NCBI GenBank assembly: GCA_903885855.1
Contig: CAISKG010000361.1
Location: 1 to 18,319 of the forward strand
From: an uncultured Planctomycetaceae bacterium
GTDB lineage: Bacteria > Planctomycetota > Planctomycetia > Pirellulales > UBA1268
DNA: 18,319 nucleotides
Direction of reading: 5' to 3'
Below the pieces are notes generated by a model. The model was not told the DNA's origin, searched no databases, and saw only the letters and a list, made by a program, of their open reading frames with translations. The position numbers and the translations under genes were made by a program. This document shows, one piece after another, positions 1-6,665 of the stretch; within the stretch, counting starts at the first letter, position 1, and every line of letters starts with the position of its first letter.

Positions 1-48
1 CGCGGGCGGGGGCGGCGGCGCGGACGGCGTGCGGGGCGCGGGGGGCGA

Positions 49-369
49 TCAGGGGCGGGCGCGCGGACCGGAGGGCACCGCCTCGGGGCCCGTGCCCTTC
101 GTCTTCTCGACCGACGGCAGGCGGAAGGGCTTCTGACGGACCAGCTTCGTCACCTTGCCTCCCTTGATGCACTGCGTGCAGACAAGGAGGGTGGTCGAGG
201 TGCCGCGACCGACCGTCACCCGCAGGCGCTGGAGGTTGGGCTTGAACTTCCTCCGCGAGATGCCGGTCACCTTGGTGCCGACGCCGCCGAGATACTTGGC
301 CTTGCCGCGCAGGGTGACGGTGTTGCCCATCGAAAAACCCTTGCCGCAGACCTCACAGGATCGTGCCAC
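49..369 (-). CDS. rpmB: 50S ribosomal protein L28
   Basis: Small basic protein of the large ribosomal subunit, 106 aa from the chosen start. It opens with ARSCEVCGKG and continues through NTVTLRGKAKYLGGVGTKVTG and RRKFKPNLQRLRV, the usual L28 core. Two CxxC pairs (CEVC near the N-terminus and CTQC in the second half) make it a zinc-binding (C+) form of L28. I chose the GTG at 369 because the L28 homology begins exactly there and an AAGAGA ribosome-binding site lies 6 nt upstream. An in-frame ATG at 450 would add 27 residues that do not look like L28 and has no visible ribosome-binding site. The last roughly 20 residues (after RLPSVEKTKG) are a loose Pro/Gly-rich tail. It is the last gene of the minus-strand cluster, 165 nt after hisN, so it may have its own promoter. 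Confidence 0.93.
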   Translation of the reverse strand: MARSCEVCGKGFSMGNTVTLRGKAKYLGGVGTKVTGISRRKFKPNLQRLRVTVGRGTSTTLLVCTQCIKGGKVTKLVRQKPFRLPSVEKTKGTGPEAVPSGPRARP

Positions 370-375
370 GGTTCG

Positions 376-381
376 TCTCTT
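376..381 (-). promoter_or_regulatory. Ribosome-binding site deciding the rpmB start
   Basis: The minus strand reads AAGAGA, then 6 nt, then GTG at 369. This purine-rich stretch supports the GTG start over the upstream in-frame ATG at 450. Confidence 0.5.
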
Positions 382-453
382 GTCAGTGTCGCGCGTGAGC
401 GGGGCGTCCGGACGCAAACCGGCCCCGGGGAAGCCCTTGAGGATAGCCATTCG

Positions 454-478
454 GCCCGTTCCCGCAAGACGAACGGGC
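454..478 (-). terminator. Hairpin between hisN and rpmB
   Basis: GCCCGTTC (454-461) and GAACGGGC (471-478) form a perfect 8-bp stem with a 9-nt loop. It lies in the gap between the end of hisN and the GTG start of rpmB, about 85 nt ahead of that start. No T-tract follows on either strand. It could be a terminator for the upstream genes or a structured rpmB leader; the sequence does not decide between these. Confidence 0.35.
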
Positions 479-534
479 GCCGGGTGCCGCCGTGCCGGGG
501 GATCGCGGGCCGGCGGAACGCGCCGGGGGCGGTT

Positions 535-1407
535 TCAGGCCCCCCCCCGGGCCCGGCGGAGGATCTCCAGCGCGGCGGCGTGGACGCGGCCATTGCTGGC
601 GATCCCGTCGCCGCCGTCGATGCGCGCCGTCCCCGACCAGTCGGAGAACATCCCCCCCGCCTCGGCGACGACGGTCTCCACCGCCGCCGCGTCCCAGGCG
701 TTCATGAGGGGGTCGACCATCAGATCGGCCCGCCCGGTGGCCACGAGCAGGTAGCCGTAGCCGTCGCCCCAGGTCCGGCAGACGCCGCAGGCGCTCTCGA
801 GGGCGCGGCGGGCCTCGTCGCCCGCCGCGGCGCCGCCGAGGCCCGCCGGGCGGCGCGCGAAGGAGGTGAAGTCGCTCGTGCACAGGAGGGCCCCGCCGAG
901 CGCCGGCCGGTCCGACACGCGCGCCCGGCGTGGCGGGGCCGAGCCCTGCTCGTGCCAGGCGCCGCCCCCCTCGGCGGCCCACACCATCTCGCCGAGCGCC
1001 GGGATGGCGATCACCCCCACCACCCCCCGCCCCGCCGCGCGGCAGCCGACGAGGGTCGCCCACAGCGGCACCCCGCGGATGAAGGATTTCGTCCCGTCGA
1101 TCGGGTCGACGACCCACTCGTAGCCGCTCGTGCCCGGGGTCGCTCCGGTCTCCTCGCCGAGGAAGGCGTCGTCGGGGAAGGCGGCCAGAAGCGAGGCCCG
1201 GAGGATCCCTTCGGCGGCGATGTCGGCCGCGGAGACCGGCGAGGCGTCGGCCTTGGCGCGGACCTCGAGCCCGGGATCGCCGAAATGGCGCAGCGTCTCG
1301 GCCCCCACGGCACGCACGGCGTGGAGCGCCGCCGCGAGGCGCTCCCGCGTGGCCGCGGGGCAGCCGTCGGGCAGCGGCACGGGGAGCGGGGAAACGGGCG
1401 TGGGCAT
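535..1407 (-). CDS. hisN: Histidinol-phosphatase, inositol monophosphatase family
   Basis: Predicted Mg-dependent phosphatase of the inositol-monophosphatase fold, 290 aa. The metal and phosphate site residues are all present: the GEE motif (Glu85-Glu86), DPIDGTKSF (Asp101, Asp104, Gly105, Thr106) and the C-terminal WDAAA motif (Trp238-Asp239). The stretch RTWGDGYGYLLVATGRADLM is characteristic of the HisN subgroup, which converts L-histidinol phosphate to L-histidinol in histidine synthesis, rather than of true inositol monophosphatases or CysQ. The ATG lies 13 nt after the lspA stop, so the two are probably co-transcribed. No other his genes are in the window. General activity is well supported; substrate assignment rests on subgroup motifs, and another sugar or polyol phosphate is possible. 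Confidence 0.85.
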   Translation of the reverse strand: MPTPVSPLPVPLPDGCPAATRERLAAALHAVRAVGAETLRHFGDPGLEVRAKADASPVSAADIAAEGILRASLLAAFPDDAFLGEETGATPGTSGYEWVVDPIDGTKSFIRGVPLWATLVGCRAAGRGVVGVIAIPALGEMVWAAEGGGAWHEQGSAPPRRARVSDRPALGGALLCTSDFTSFARRPAGLGGAAAGDEARRALESACGVCRTWGDGYGYLLVATGRADLMVDPLMNAWDAAAVETVVAEAGGMFSDWSGTARIDGGDGIASNGRVHAAALEILRRARGGA

Positions 1408-1420
1408 GGGGCGAACCGGA

Positions 1421-2053
1421 TCAGGCGGCGGGGGGATCGCCCGGCGGGGGCGCGGGGCGGAAGGAGGCGAGGACCAGCAGCCCCGCCCCGATCACCAGCC
1501 ACGTGTCGGCGAGGTTGAAGATCGGCCAGTCGATCACCCCTTCGAGACGGAAATGGATCCAGTCGCGCACCGCCGCCACCGGCTCGCCGACGCGCGCCGC
1601 CGGGGCGTGCCAGCGGAGGCCGGGGATGCCGAGCCGGTCCCAGAGGTTGCCCACGATGCCGCCGGTGATCAGCGACAGCGCGGCCAGCAGCAGTCGGTCG
1701 CGGCGCGTGTCGGGGCGGGAGACGAGGACGACGATCCCCACGATCGCCGCGCAGGACACGGCCGCGAAGACCATCCCCATCCCCTGCCCCATCCCGAACA
1801 GAGCCCCTTCGTTGAGGTTCGTCTCGAGGGTGAGCATGCCCGGCACGACGACGATCGGCGGGCGTTCCCCCGGCATCCCGAGCCGGTCGAAGAGGAGGCG
1901 CTTCGTGGCCAGGTCGGCGACGGCCGCGACGACGGCCAGCCCCACGAACGCCCCCCAGCCGGCGGCGCCGGAGCCGCGCCGGGGCGCGGCGGGCGTGCCG
2001 GAAGGATCGTCCGACGGGGGGGCCGACGTATCGGCCGACGGGCGGGGCACCAT
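1421..2053 (-). CDS. lspA: Lipoprotein signal peptidase (signal peptidase II)
   Basis: Inner-membrane aspartyl protease that removes signal peptides from diacylglyceryl-modified prolipoproteins. From the chosen start it is 210 aa. Hydrophobic segments lie at about residues 33-48, 92-112, 121-138 and 179-197. Conserved motifs are ADLATK (Asp47, Lys51), NEGALFG (81-87), GGIVGNLWDR (131-140, catalytic Asp139) and FNLADTW (179-185, catalytic Asp183). I chose the ATG at 2053 because AGGAA lies about 11 nt upstream. An in-frame ATG at 2122 would add 23 Arg/Pro-rich residues with no family resemblance. Even so, a cytosolic Pro/Ser-rich tail of about 30 residues precedes the first membrane segment. 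It follows the DksA-like gene by 79 nt and precedes hisN by 13 nt. Confidence 0.9.
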   Translation of the reverse strand: MVPRPSADTSAPPSDDPSGTPAAPRRGSGAAGWGAFVGLAVVAAVADLATKRLLFDRLGMPGERPPIVVVPGMLTLETNLNEGALFGMGQGMGMVFAAVSCAAIVGIVVLVSRPDTRRDRLLLAALSLITGGIVGNLWDRLGIPGLRWHAPAARVGEPVAAVRDWIHFRLEGVIDWPIFNLADTWLVIGAGLLVLASFRPAPPPGDPPAA

Positions 2054-2132
2054 CGGAAAAAGCGTTCCTGGAATCCGTTCCGGACGGCCGGGGCCGCGGC
2101 GTCGCACCGTGCCCCGGGGCACGGGCGGGGCT

Positions 2133-2543
2133 TCAGCGCGGGTGGCGCGGGCGGCCGCCGCCGGCGCCTTCCATCTTCTCGGCGCAGCGGATGCACATCG
2201 AGGCGAAGGGGATGGCTTCGAGCCGCTTCTTCGAGATCACCCCCTCGCACTCCTCGCAGATGCCGTAGGTGCGGGCGCGGATCCGGCCGAGCGCCTCCTC
2301 CACCTGCTCGAGGGTTCCCTCCTCGCTGGCCATCAGCGAGAGGGTGAACTCCTGCTCGTAGGCGTCGGAGCCGATGTCGGCCATGTGGATCGGCATGCTC
2401 GACAGGTCGCCATTGGCCTCGGAGCGGGTCTTGCGCAGGGCGGCGTCGGCCATCGTGGTGACGTCGCCCCGCAGGCGGGCGCGCATCGTCTCCAGCGCGA
2501 TCTTGAAGGGCTTCATCTCCGCCACCTTCATTCCCGGCTTCAT
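2133..2543 (-). CDS. DksA/TraR family C4 zinc-finger protein
   Basis: 136-aa protein with an N-terminal helical region (about residues 10-90, rich in Met, Glu and Arg) and a C-terminal zinc finger, YGICEECEGVISKKRLEAIP followed by CIRC. The four zinc ligands are Cys96, Cys99, Cys117 and Cys120. DksA-family proteins bind the RNA polymerase secondary channel and tune initiation, often with ppGpp. The overall length and the IPFASMCIRCAEKME ending fit the family. An acidic coiled-coil tip like E. coli DksA's (DxxDxA) is not obvious; MADIGSDAYEQEF (54-66) is the nearest candidate. The ATG at 2543 has a strong ribosome-binding site, GGGAGGAG. It is first in the minus-strand cluster, ahead of lspA. 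A 20-bp tandem repeat lies directly upstream. Family membership is secure, exact role unknown. Confidence 0.88.
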   Translation of the reverse strand: MKPGMKVAEMKPFKIALETMRARLRGDVTTMADAALRKTRSEANGDLSSMPIHMADIGSDAYEQEFTLSLMASEEGTLEQVEEALGRIRARTYGICEECEGVISKKRLEAIPFASMCIRCAEKMEGAGGGRPRHPR

Positions 2544-2569
2544 TCGCTCCTCCCGGGGCGTCGCCGCCC

Positions 2570-2629
2570 CTGTATGCTCTGGCCCCTGACTGTGCGCTCC
2601 GGCCTCCGGCTGTGCGCTCCGGCCGCCGG
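2570..2629. repeat. Three-copy 20-bp tandem repeat upstream of the dksA-like gene
   Basis: Three head-to-tail 20-bp units start at 2570, 2590 and 2610. Units 2 and 3 differ at one position and share the core CTGTGCGCTCCGGCC. Unit 1 matches unit 2 at 14 of 20 positions. The array begins 27 bp upstream of the dksA-like ATG, within its leader or promoter. The 20-bp period is close to two helical turns, which would place repeated sites on the same DNA face. Confidence 0.75.
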
Positions 2630-2875
2630 CCGTCGATGACCCGCGTGGCGGGCCCCCCGGCCGACGGCCGCGACGGCATCGTCACGCACTGTATCCGCTC
2701 TCCGGGGGGATCGCACGGGACCGGTGGCACGTGGAGGGGCACGTTGACCCCCCGCCGGCACCCCCCCCGAGCGGACCCACCGAAACGGCTCCGGGTGGAC
2801 GGTCGCAAGACCGCCCGCCGGAAGGCCGAAACAAGAACGATAGGCGGACGGAGGGGGACTGTCAAACTGGCAGGC

Positions 2876-2905
2876 TTCCCGCCCGGATTTGCTTGCTGGC
2901 GGGAA
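2876..2905. promoter_or_regulatory. Inverted repeat upstream of thrC
   Basis: TTCCCGCC (2876-2883) and GGCGGGAA (2898-2905) are perfect inverted copies separated by 14 bp. They lie about 120 bp upstream of the thrC start. Half-site centres are 22 bp apart, about two helical turns, as in an operator for a dimeric regulator; the pair could also form an RNA hairpin. No regulator is identified. Confidence 0.4.
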
Positions 2906-3023
2906 AACCGCGACCTACCCTGACCGGGAGATCGCGCGGGGAGCCGGCGGCGAGCGGGGCCGCAACGCCATCGCGGGCCCCACGTCGCGCGGGGCACAAG
3001 CGGCATCGAGCCGGGAGAGAACG

Positions 3024-4433
3024 TTGGCCGTCGTCGCCCGTACCGACCTCGCCTTCCAGCAGTGCGTCGCGCCGTCGTGCGCCGCCACGTTCGGGGTCGA
3101 GGAGGTGCTCACCGCCTGCCCGGTCTGCGGCAGCCTCTTGGACGTGGCCTACGACTGGAACCGCCTCCGCCCCCCCACCTCCTTCGAGGTCTTCGAGCGG
3201 AAGTGGATGCGGCGCGGCGATCCGCTGGCCTTCTCGGGGGTGTGGCGCTTCCACGAGTTCCTCCCCTACGCCCCGCGCGAGAGCGTGGTCACGATCGGCG
3301 AGGGGCAGACGCTCCTGGCGGTGAGCGACGGCGTGGGGGCCTACGTGGGGATGCGGCCGGGCCGGCTCCACCTCCAGTACGAGGGCCTCAACCCGTCGGG
3401 GTCGTTCAAGGACAACGGCATGTGCGCGGCCTTCACCCACGCGCGCATGATCGGGGCCCGGCGTGCCGCCTGCGCCTCCACCGGCAACACCAGCGCGTCG
3501 CTGGCGGTGTACTGCGCGGTGACGCGGCTGATGCGCGGGATCATCTTCATCGGCTCGGGGAAGATCTCCTACGGCAAGCTCTCGCAGGCGCTCGACTACG
3601 GCGCCCTCACGATCCAGATCGCCGGCGACTTCGACGACGCGATGGCGCGGGTCAAGGAGGTGTCGGGCCGGCTCGGCATCTACCTCGTCAACTCCGTCAA
3701 TCCCTTCCGCCTCGAGGGGCAGAAGACGATCATGTACCGGGTGCTCGAGGCCCTCGGCTGGGAGGTGCCGGAGTGGATCGTGGTTCCCGGCGGCAACCTC
3801 GGCAATTCCAGCGCCTTCGGCAAGGCCTTCGCCGAGCTCAAGGCCCTCGGCCTCATCCAGCGCGTGCCGCGCCTGGCGGTGATCAACGCGGCCGGAGCCA
3901 ACACCCTCCACGAGCTCTACACGCGCCGCGGCCTGCGCTGGGGGGGCGGGAGGGCGGATCTCGCCCCGGCCTGCCACTACTACGACGAGCTCGACCGCGA
4001 CAAGCGGCGTGCCGACACGATCGCCAGCGCCATCGAGATCAACCGGCCGGTGAACCTCACCAAGTGCCTCCGCGCCCTCGAGACCTGCGACGGCGTGGTG
4101 CGCGAGGTGAGCGAGCAGGAGATCCTCGACGCCAAGGCGCAGGTCGGGGCCGGCGGGCTGGGGTGCGAGCCGGCCAGCGCCGCGAGCGTGGCGGGGGCGC
4201 GGCAGCTGGTGGCGGAGGGGGTGATCGGCCGCGACGAGCGCGTCGTCTGCATCCTCACCGGCCACCAGCTCAAGGACCCGACCGCCACCGTGGCCTACCA
4301 CACCACCGACCAGAAGCTCTTCAACGAGGTCCTCGGCAGCCGCGGCGTGAGCCGGGCCAGCCACGCCAACCGGGCGGTGAGCGTGGGCAACCGCATCGAC
4401 GAGATCGTGCAGGCGATCGACCTGTACGGGTGA
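3024..4433 (+). CDS. thrC: Threonine synthase with N-terminal zinc ribbon
   Basis: PLP-dependent enzyme converting O-phospho-L-homoserine to L-threonine, 469 aa. The PLP lysine is Lys129 in NPSGSFKDNG. The glycine loop that binds the PLP phosphate is VPGGNLGNSSA (from residue 254). TGNTSASLAVY follows the family pattern for fold-type II enzymes. An N-terminal segment has four cysteines (Cys14, Cys19, Cys32, Cys35) spaced like a zinc ribbon, also seen in other threonine synthases. I chose the TTG at 3024 because GGGAGAGA lies just upstream and homology starts with RTDLAFQQC. The in-frame ATG at 2889 would add 45 residues without family resemblance and would cross the inverted repeat. The gene stands alone on the plus strand and ends at a strong GC hairpin. 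No thrA or thrB is present. Confidence 0.92.
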   Translation: MAVVARTDLAFQQCVAPSCAATFGVEEVLTACPVCGSLLDVAYDWNRLRPPTSFEVFERKWMRRGDPLAFSGVWRFHEFLPYAPRESVVTIGEGQTLLAVSDGVGAYVGMRPGRLHLQYEGLNPSGSFKDNGMCAAFTHARMIGARRAACASTGNTSASLAVYCAVTRLMRGIIFIGSGKISYGKLSQALDYGALTIQIAGDFDDAMARVKEVSGRLGIYLVNSVNPFRLEGQKTIMYRVLEALGWEVPEWIVVPGGNLGNSSAFGKAFAELKALGLIQRVPRLAVINAAGANTLHELYTRRGLRWGGGRADLAPACHYYDELDRDKRRADTIASAIEINRPVNLTKCLRALETCDGVVREVSEQEILDAKAQVGAGGLGCEPASAASVAGARQLVAEGVIGRDERVVCILTGHQLKDPTATVAYHTTDQKLFNEVLGSRGVSRASHANRAVSVGNRIDEIVQAIDLYG

Positions 4434-4434
4434 C

Positions 4435-4475
4435 GGCGCTCCCGGGGCGACGGTTCCGTCGCCCCGGGGTGCGCC
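4435..4475. terminator. Strong GC hairpin between convergent thrC and DUF1559 genes
   Basis: CCCGGGGCGACGG (4441-4453) and CCGTCGCCCCGGG (4456-4468) are perfect inverted copies. The arms extend outward as GGCGC (4435-4439) with GCGCC (4471-4475), interrupted by a small internal bulge. It begins one base after the thrC stop and ends 16 bases before the DUF1559 stop. There is no T-tract, but its position between two converging genes suits a bidirectional terminator or transcript-end stabiliser. Confidence 0.7.
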
Positions 4476-4491
4476 GACGGCCCGGTCAGGG

Positions 4492-5460
4492 TCAGTAGTC
4501 GCCGCCGGGGTGGTCGCCCGCCTTGGCCGTCAGCAGCGCCGCGAACACCGCCGCGGAGATCGAGTCGGAGATGTACCGGGCCGACCCGTCGGCCATCGCC
4601 ACGTTCATCCCGGCGGGGTGGAACGAGTAGGGCTCGCTGTCGTTGTTGCAGCTCATGATGCACGTCCCCTTGCCGGAGGAGCCGTTGATGGCGCCGGTCA
4701 CCGAGTCGGTGCCGTCCATCGATCCGGAGGCGCCGTCGGGATCGGTCCAGCCGAAGCCCTCGGGGCGGGGCAGCAGCGTGTTTTGAGCCTTCTTCACCAG
4801 GTAGTGGTTCGGCCGTCCGCCGCTCTCCATGACCATGATCGTGTGGCTGAGGCCGTCGAGGATCTCGGCGAGCTTGCTGTCGCGGCCGTTGACCAGCGGG
4901 CCCTCGTGATCGGCCGTGCCGGCGGGATTCGGGATGCCGTTGGCGGTGTAGAAGCGGTTGCGCAGACGGTGCATCACGATGTAGTCGAGCGGGGCCATCA
5001 CCTTGCCGTCGATGTCCGTGCCGGTGCCCGCCGCGGGGAGCCGCGACGCCCCCGGCCCCGAGGCGCACATGAACAGCGGCACCACGGTCTGACCGGCGAC
5101 CGCGTTGGACCCCCGGTTCCAGGGGACGGTCTTGTCGTAGAGGCGGGCCAGGGAGCCCTCCTCGAAGTAATCGAGCACCAGCACCGGCCAGCTCATCACG
5201 CTCGCCGGCGTCGTCTTCGCGACCGGGCGCGAGTTGGGGAGCTTGTTGAAGGCCGTGACGTAATTGTGGAACGACAGGCCGATCTGCCGCATGTTGTTGG
5301 TGCAACTGGTGCGCCGCGCCGCCTCGCGGGCCGCCTGCACGGCCGGCAGCAGGAGTCCCACGAGGGTGCCGATGATGGCGATCACCACGAGCAATTCGAC
5401 CAGCGTGAAGGCCCGCTGCCCGCCGAGGGGCGATGCCGACCGGTGCGACGAGATGGTCAT
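4492..5460 (-). CDS. DUF1559 pseudopilin-like protein (H-X9-DG type)
   Basis: 322-aa member of the large planctomycete DUF1559 family. The N-terminus is a type IV prepilin/pseudopilin signal: a short basic leader ending GGQRA, then FTLVELLVVIAIIG, a single hydrophobic helix at about residues 18-40 with the conserved Glu22. Predicted cleavage is between Ala17 and Phe18, with Ala instead of the more usual Gly at -1. PAVQAAREAARR and CTNNMRQIGLSFHNY follow, as is typical of the family. The C-terminus carries the H-X9-DG motif (His281, Asp291, Gly292). Such proteins are thought to be type II-secretion-like pseudopilins; their function is not established. The ATG at 5460 is chosen because the prepilin leader starts there and AAGGA lies 7 nt upstream. 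It stands alone, converging on thrC. Confidence 0.92.
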   Translation of the reverse strand: MTISSHRSASPLGGQRAFTLVELLVVIAIIGTLVGLLLPAVQAAREAARRTSCTNNMRQIGLSFHNYVTAFNKLPNSRPVAKTTPASVMSWPVLVLDYFEEGSLARLYDKTVPWNRGSNAVAGQTVVPLFMCASGPGASRLPAAGTGTDIDGKVMAPLDYIVMHRLRNRFYTANGIPNPAGTADHEGPLVNGRDSKLAEILDGLSHTIMVMESGGRPNHYLVKKAQNTLLPRPEGFGWTDPDGASGSMDGTDSVTGAINGSSGKGTCIMSCNNDSEPYSFHPAGMNVAMADGSARYISDSISAAVFAALLTAKAGDHPGGDY

Positions 5461-5776
5461 CGGAGCGTCCTTGGAGAAGGGAATGACGAATGGGCGACGT
5501 GCGGAGCCCGCCGCGGTAAGAGGATGGAACCACTCCTCCGTCAGGGGCGCGTGAGCCTGGCGTGAGAAAACGATGTGGACGGAAAACGACCGTCGGCACG
5601 AAACTCCCGGGAGGGCGCCGGGGTGCCTGGAGCCGGCCGGATCCTCGCCCGCCGGTGGCGCCGGGCGGAGCCCTTCGTAGGATGACGCGGCCCGGCGGGT
5701 GGCCCGGGGCGCCGCGACGCACCGCCGCCACCGGCCCCAGCGCCCGCTCCTTCCCCATGTCCCCGTGGAACGCCCG
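5461..5776. other. Divergent intergenic region, DUF1559 gene / dapB
   Basis: 316 bases without a convincing gene, expected to carry divergent promoters. An imperfect dyad, GAGGATGG (5520-5527) facing CCACTCCTC (5530-5538), lies about 60 bp upstream of the DUF1559 start. It has a single-base bulge and only two bases between the arms. The more AT-containing part (5561-5605) contains ACGGAAAACGACCGT. I see no promoter I would defend. Confidence 0.5.
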
Positions 5777-6625
5777 ATGCCTCCGACCGCCCCCGAGAAC
5801 GCCTCCTCCCCCCCGGGCGGCCGCCCGCCCCTGCGCCTCGTGATGCACGGTGCCGCCGGCCGGATGGGGCAACGGATCATCGCCTGCGCCGCCGCGGAGC
5901 CCGGGCTGTGGCGGCTCGTGGCGGCCGTCGAGCGCGACGGCCACCCGCAGCGCGGCGCCGACGCCGGCACGCTCGCCGGCGCGGGCGCCTGCGGCGTGGC
6001 GATCGACCATGTCTGGGAGGCCCCCGCCGACGTGGTCATCGATTTCTCCCTCCCCGGCGCCGTGGCGGGGATCGCCCGGACCTGCGTGGCGAAGCGCGTG
6101 CCGCTGGTGGTGGCGACGACCGGCCTGGAGCCCGCCGATCAGGCGGCGGTCGCGGAGGCGGCCCGGAGCATCGCCGTGCTGCAGTCGCCGAGCATGAGCC
6201 TGGCGGTCAACGTGGCGATGGATCTCGTCGCGCGCGCCGCGGCCCTCCTTCACCGCAGCGGCGTCCGGGCCGACGTGGAGATCGTCGAGACGCACCACCG
6301 CCACAAGGAGGATTCCCCGAGCGGCACGGCGCTCAAGTTCGGCAGCCTCGTCCGGGAGGCGATGGGGCAATCGCGCGTGGCCCATGGCCGCGAGGGGCGC
6401 CCCGGCGCCCGCCCGGCCGACGAGATCGGCTACCATGCCGTTCGTGCCGGCGACAATCCGGGCGAGCACACGATCCTCTTCGGGCTCGACGGGGAGTCGC
6501 TCGCGGTGAACGTCCGGGCCACGAGCCGCGACTGCTACGCCCGTGGGGCCCTCGCCGCCGCCGCCTTCCTCGCCGGAAAACCCGCGGGGATGTACTCGAT
6601 GCGCGACGTCCTGGGGATCGCCTGA
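5777..6625 (+). CDS. dapB: 4-hydroxy-tetrahydrodipicolinate reductase
   Basis: NAD(P)H-dependent reductase of the diaminopimelate/lysine pathway, 282 aa. The Rossmann nucleotide-binding loop is GAAGRMG (residues 25-31), preceded by the LRLVMH strand. DFSLPGA and VVATTGLEP follow in the expected order. The signature ETHHRHKEDSPSGTA (171-185) holds the catalytic His173 and Lys177 and the substrate-binding PSGT. GEHTILFG and SRDCYARGALAAAAFL complete the C-terminal domain. The ATG at 5777 gives a 20-residue lead before the first strand, and GGAA is the only weak ribosome-binding candidate. The in-frame start at 5699 would add 26 Arg/Pro-rich residues. It is the first gene of a plus-strand run, 40 nt ahead of the CxxCH protein, to which it has no evident functional link. 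Length is close to E. coli DapB. Confidence 0.93.
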   Translation: MPPTAPENASSPPGGRPPLRLVMHGAAGRMGQRIIACAAAEPGLWRLVAAVERDGHPQRGADAGTLAGAGACGVAIDHVWEAPADVVIDFSLPGAVAGIARTCVAKRVPLVVATTGLEPADQAAVAEAARSIAVLQSPSMSLAVNVAMDLVARAAALLHRSGVRADVEIVETHHRHKEDSPSGTALKFGSLVREAMGQSRVAHGREGRPGARPADEIGYHAVRAGDNPGEHTILFGLDGESLAVNVRATSRDCYARGALAAAAFLAGKPAGMYSMRDVLGIA

Positions 6626-6665
6626 TCCCCCGTCGGCCGCACGCCCGCCCGCCGGGATCACCGCC

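Larger units (their letters stand above)
2544..3023. other. Divergent intergenic region, dksA-like / thrC
   Basis: 480 bases without a convincing gene. It separates the minus-strand cluster from thrC and should hold promoters for both. It contains a three-unit 20-bp tandem repeat at 2570-2629 and an 8-bp inverted repeat at 2876-2905. The stretch 2827-2920 is less GC-rich than its surroundings and is the best place to look for the thrC promoter. I could not identify a convincing -35/-10 pair; TTGACC at 2754 has no matching -10. Confidence 0.6.

Noticed and set aside
1..48. G-rich sequence after rpmB as a possible terminator or structured RNA
   Set aside because: Skewed composition but no clear inverted repeat, and it is cut by the window edge.
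2754..2759. TTGACC resembling a -35 element in the dksA-like/thrC gap
   Set aside because: No -10-like sequence at 16-18 bp; the following bases are a C-rich run.
5699..5776. Upstream extension of dapB to the earlier in-frame ATG
   Set aside because: The 26 added residues are Arg/Pro/His-rich and unlike DapB, whose fold begins after the start at 5777.
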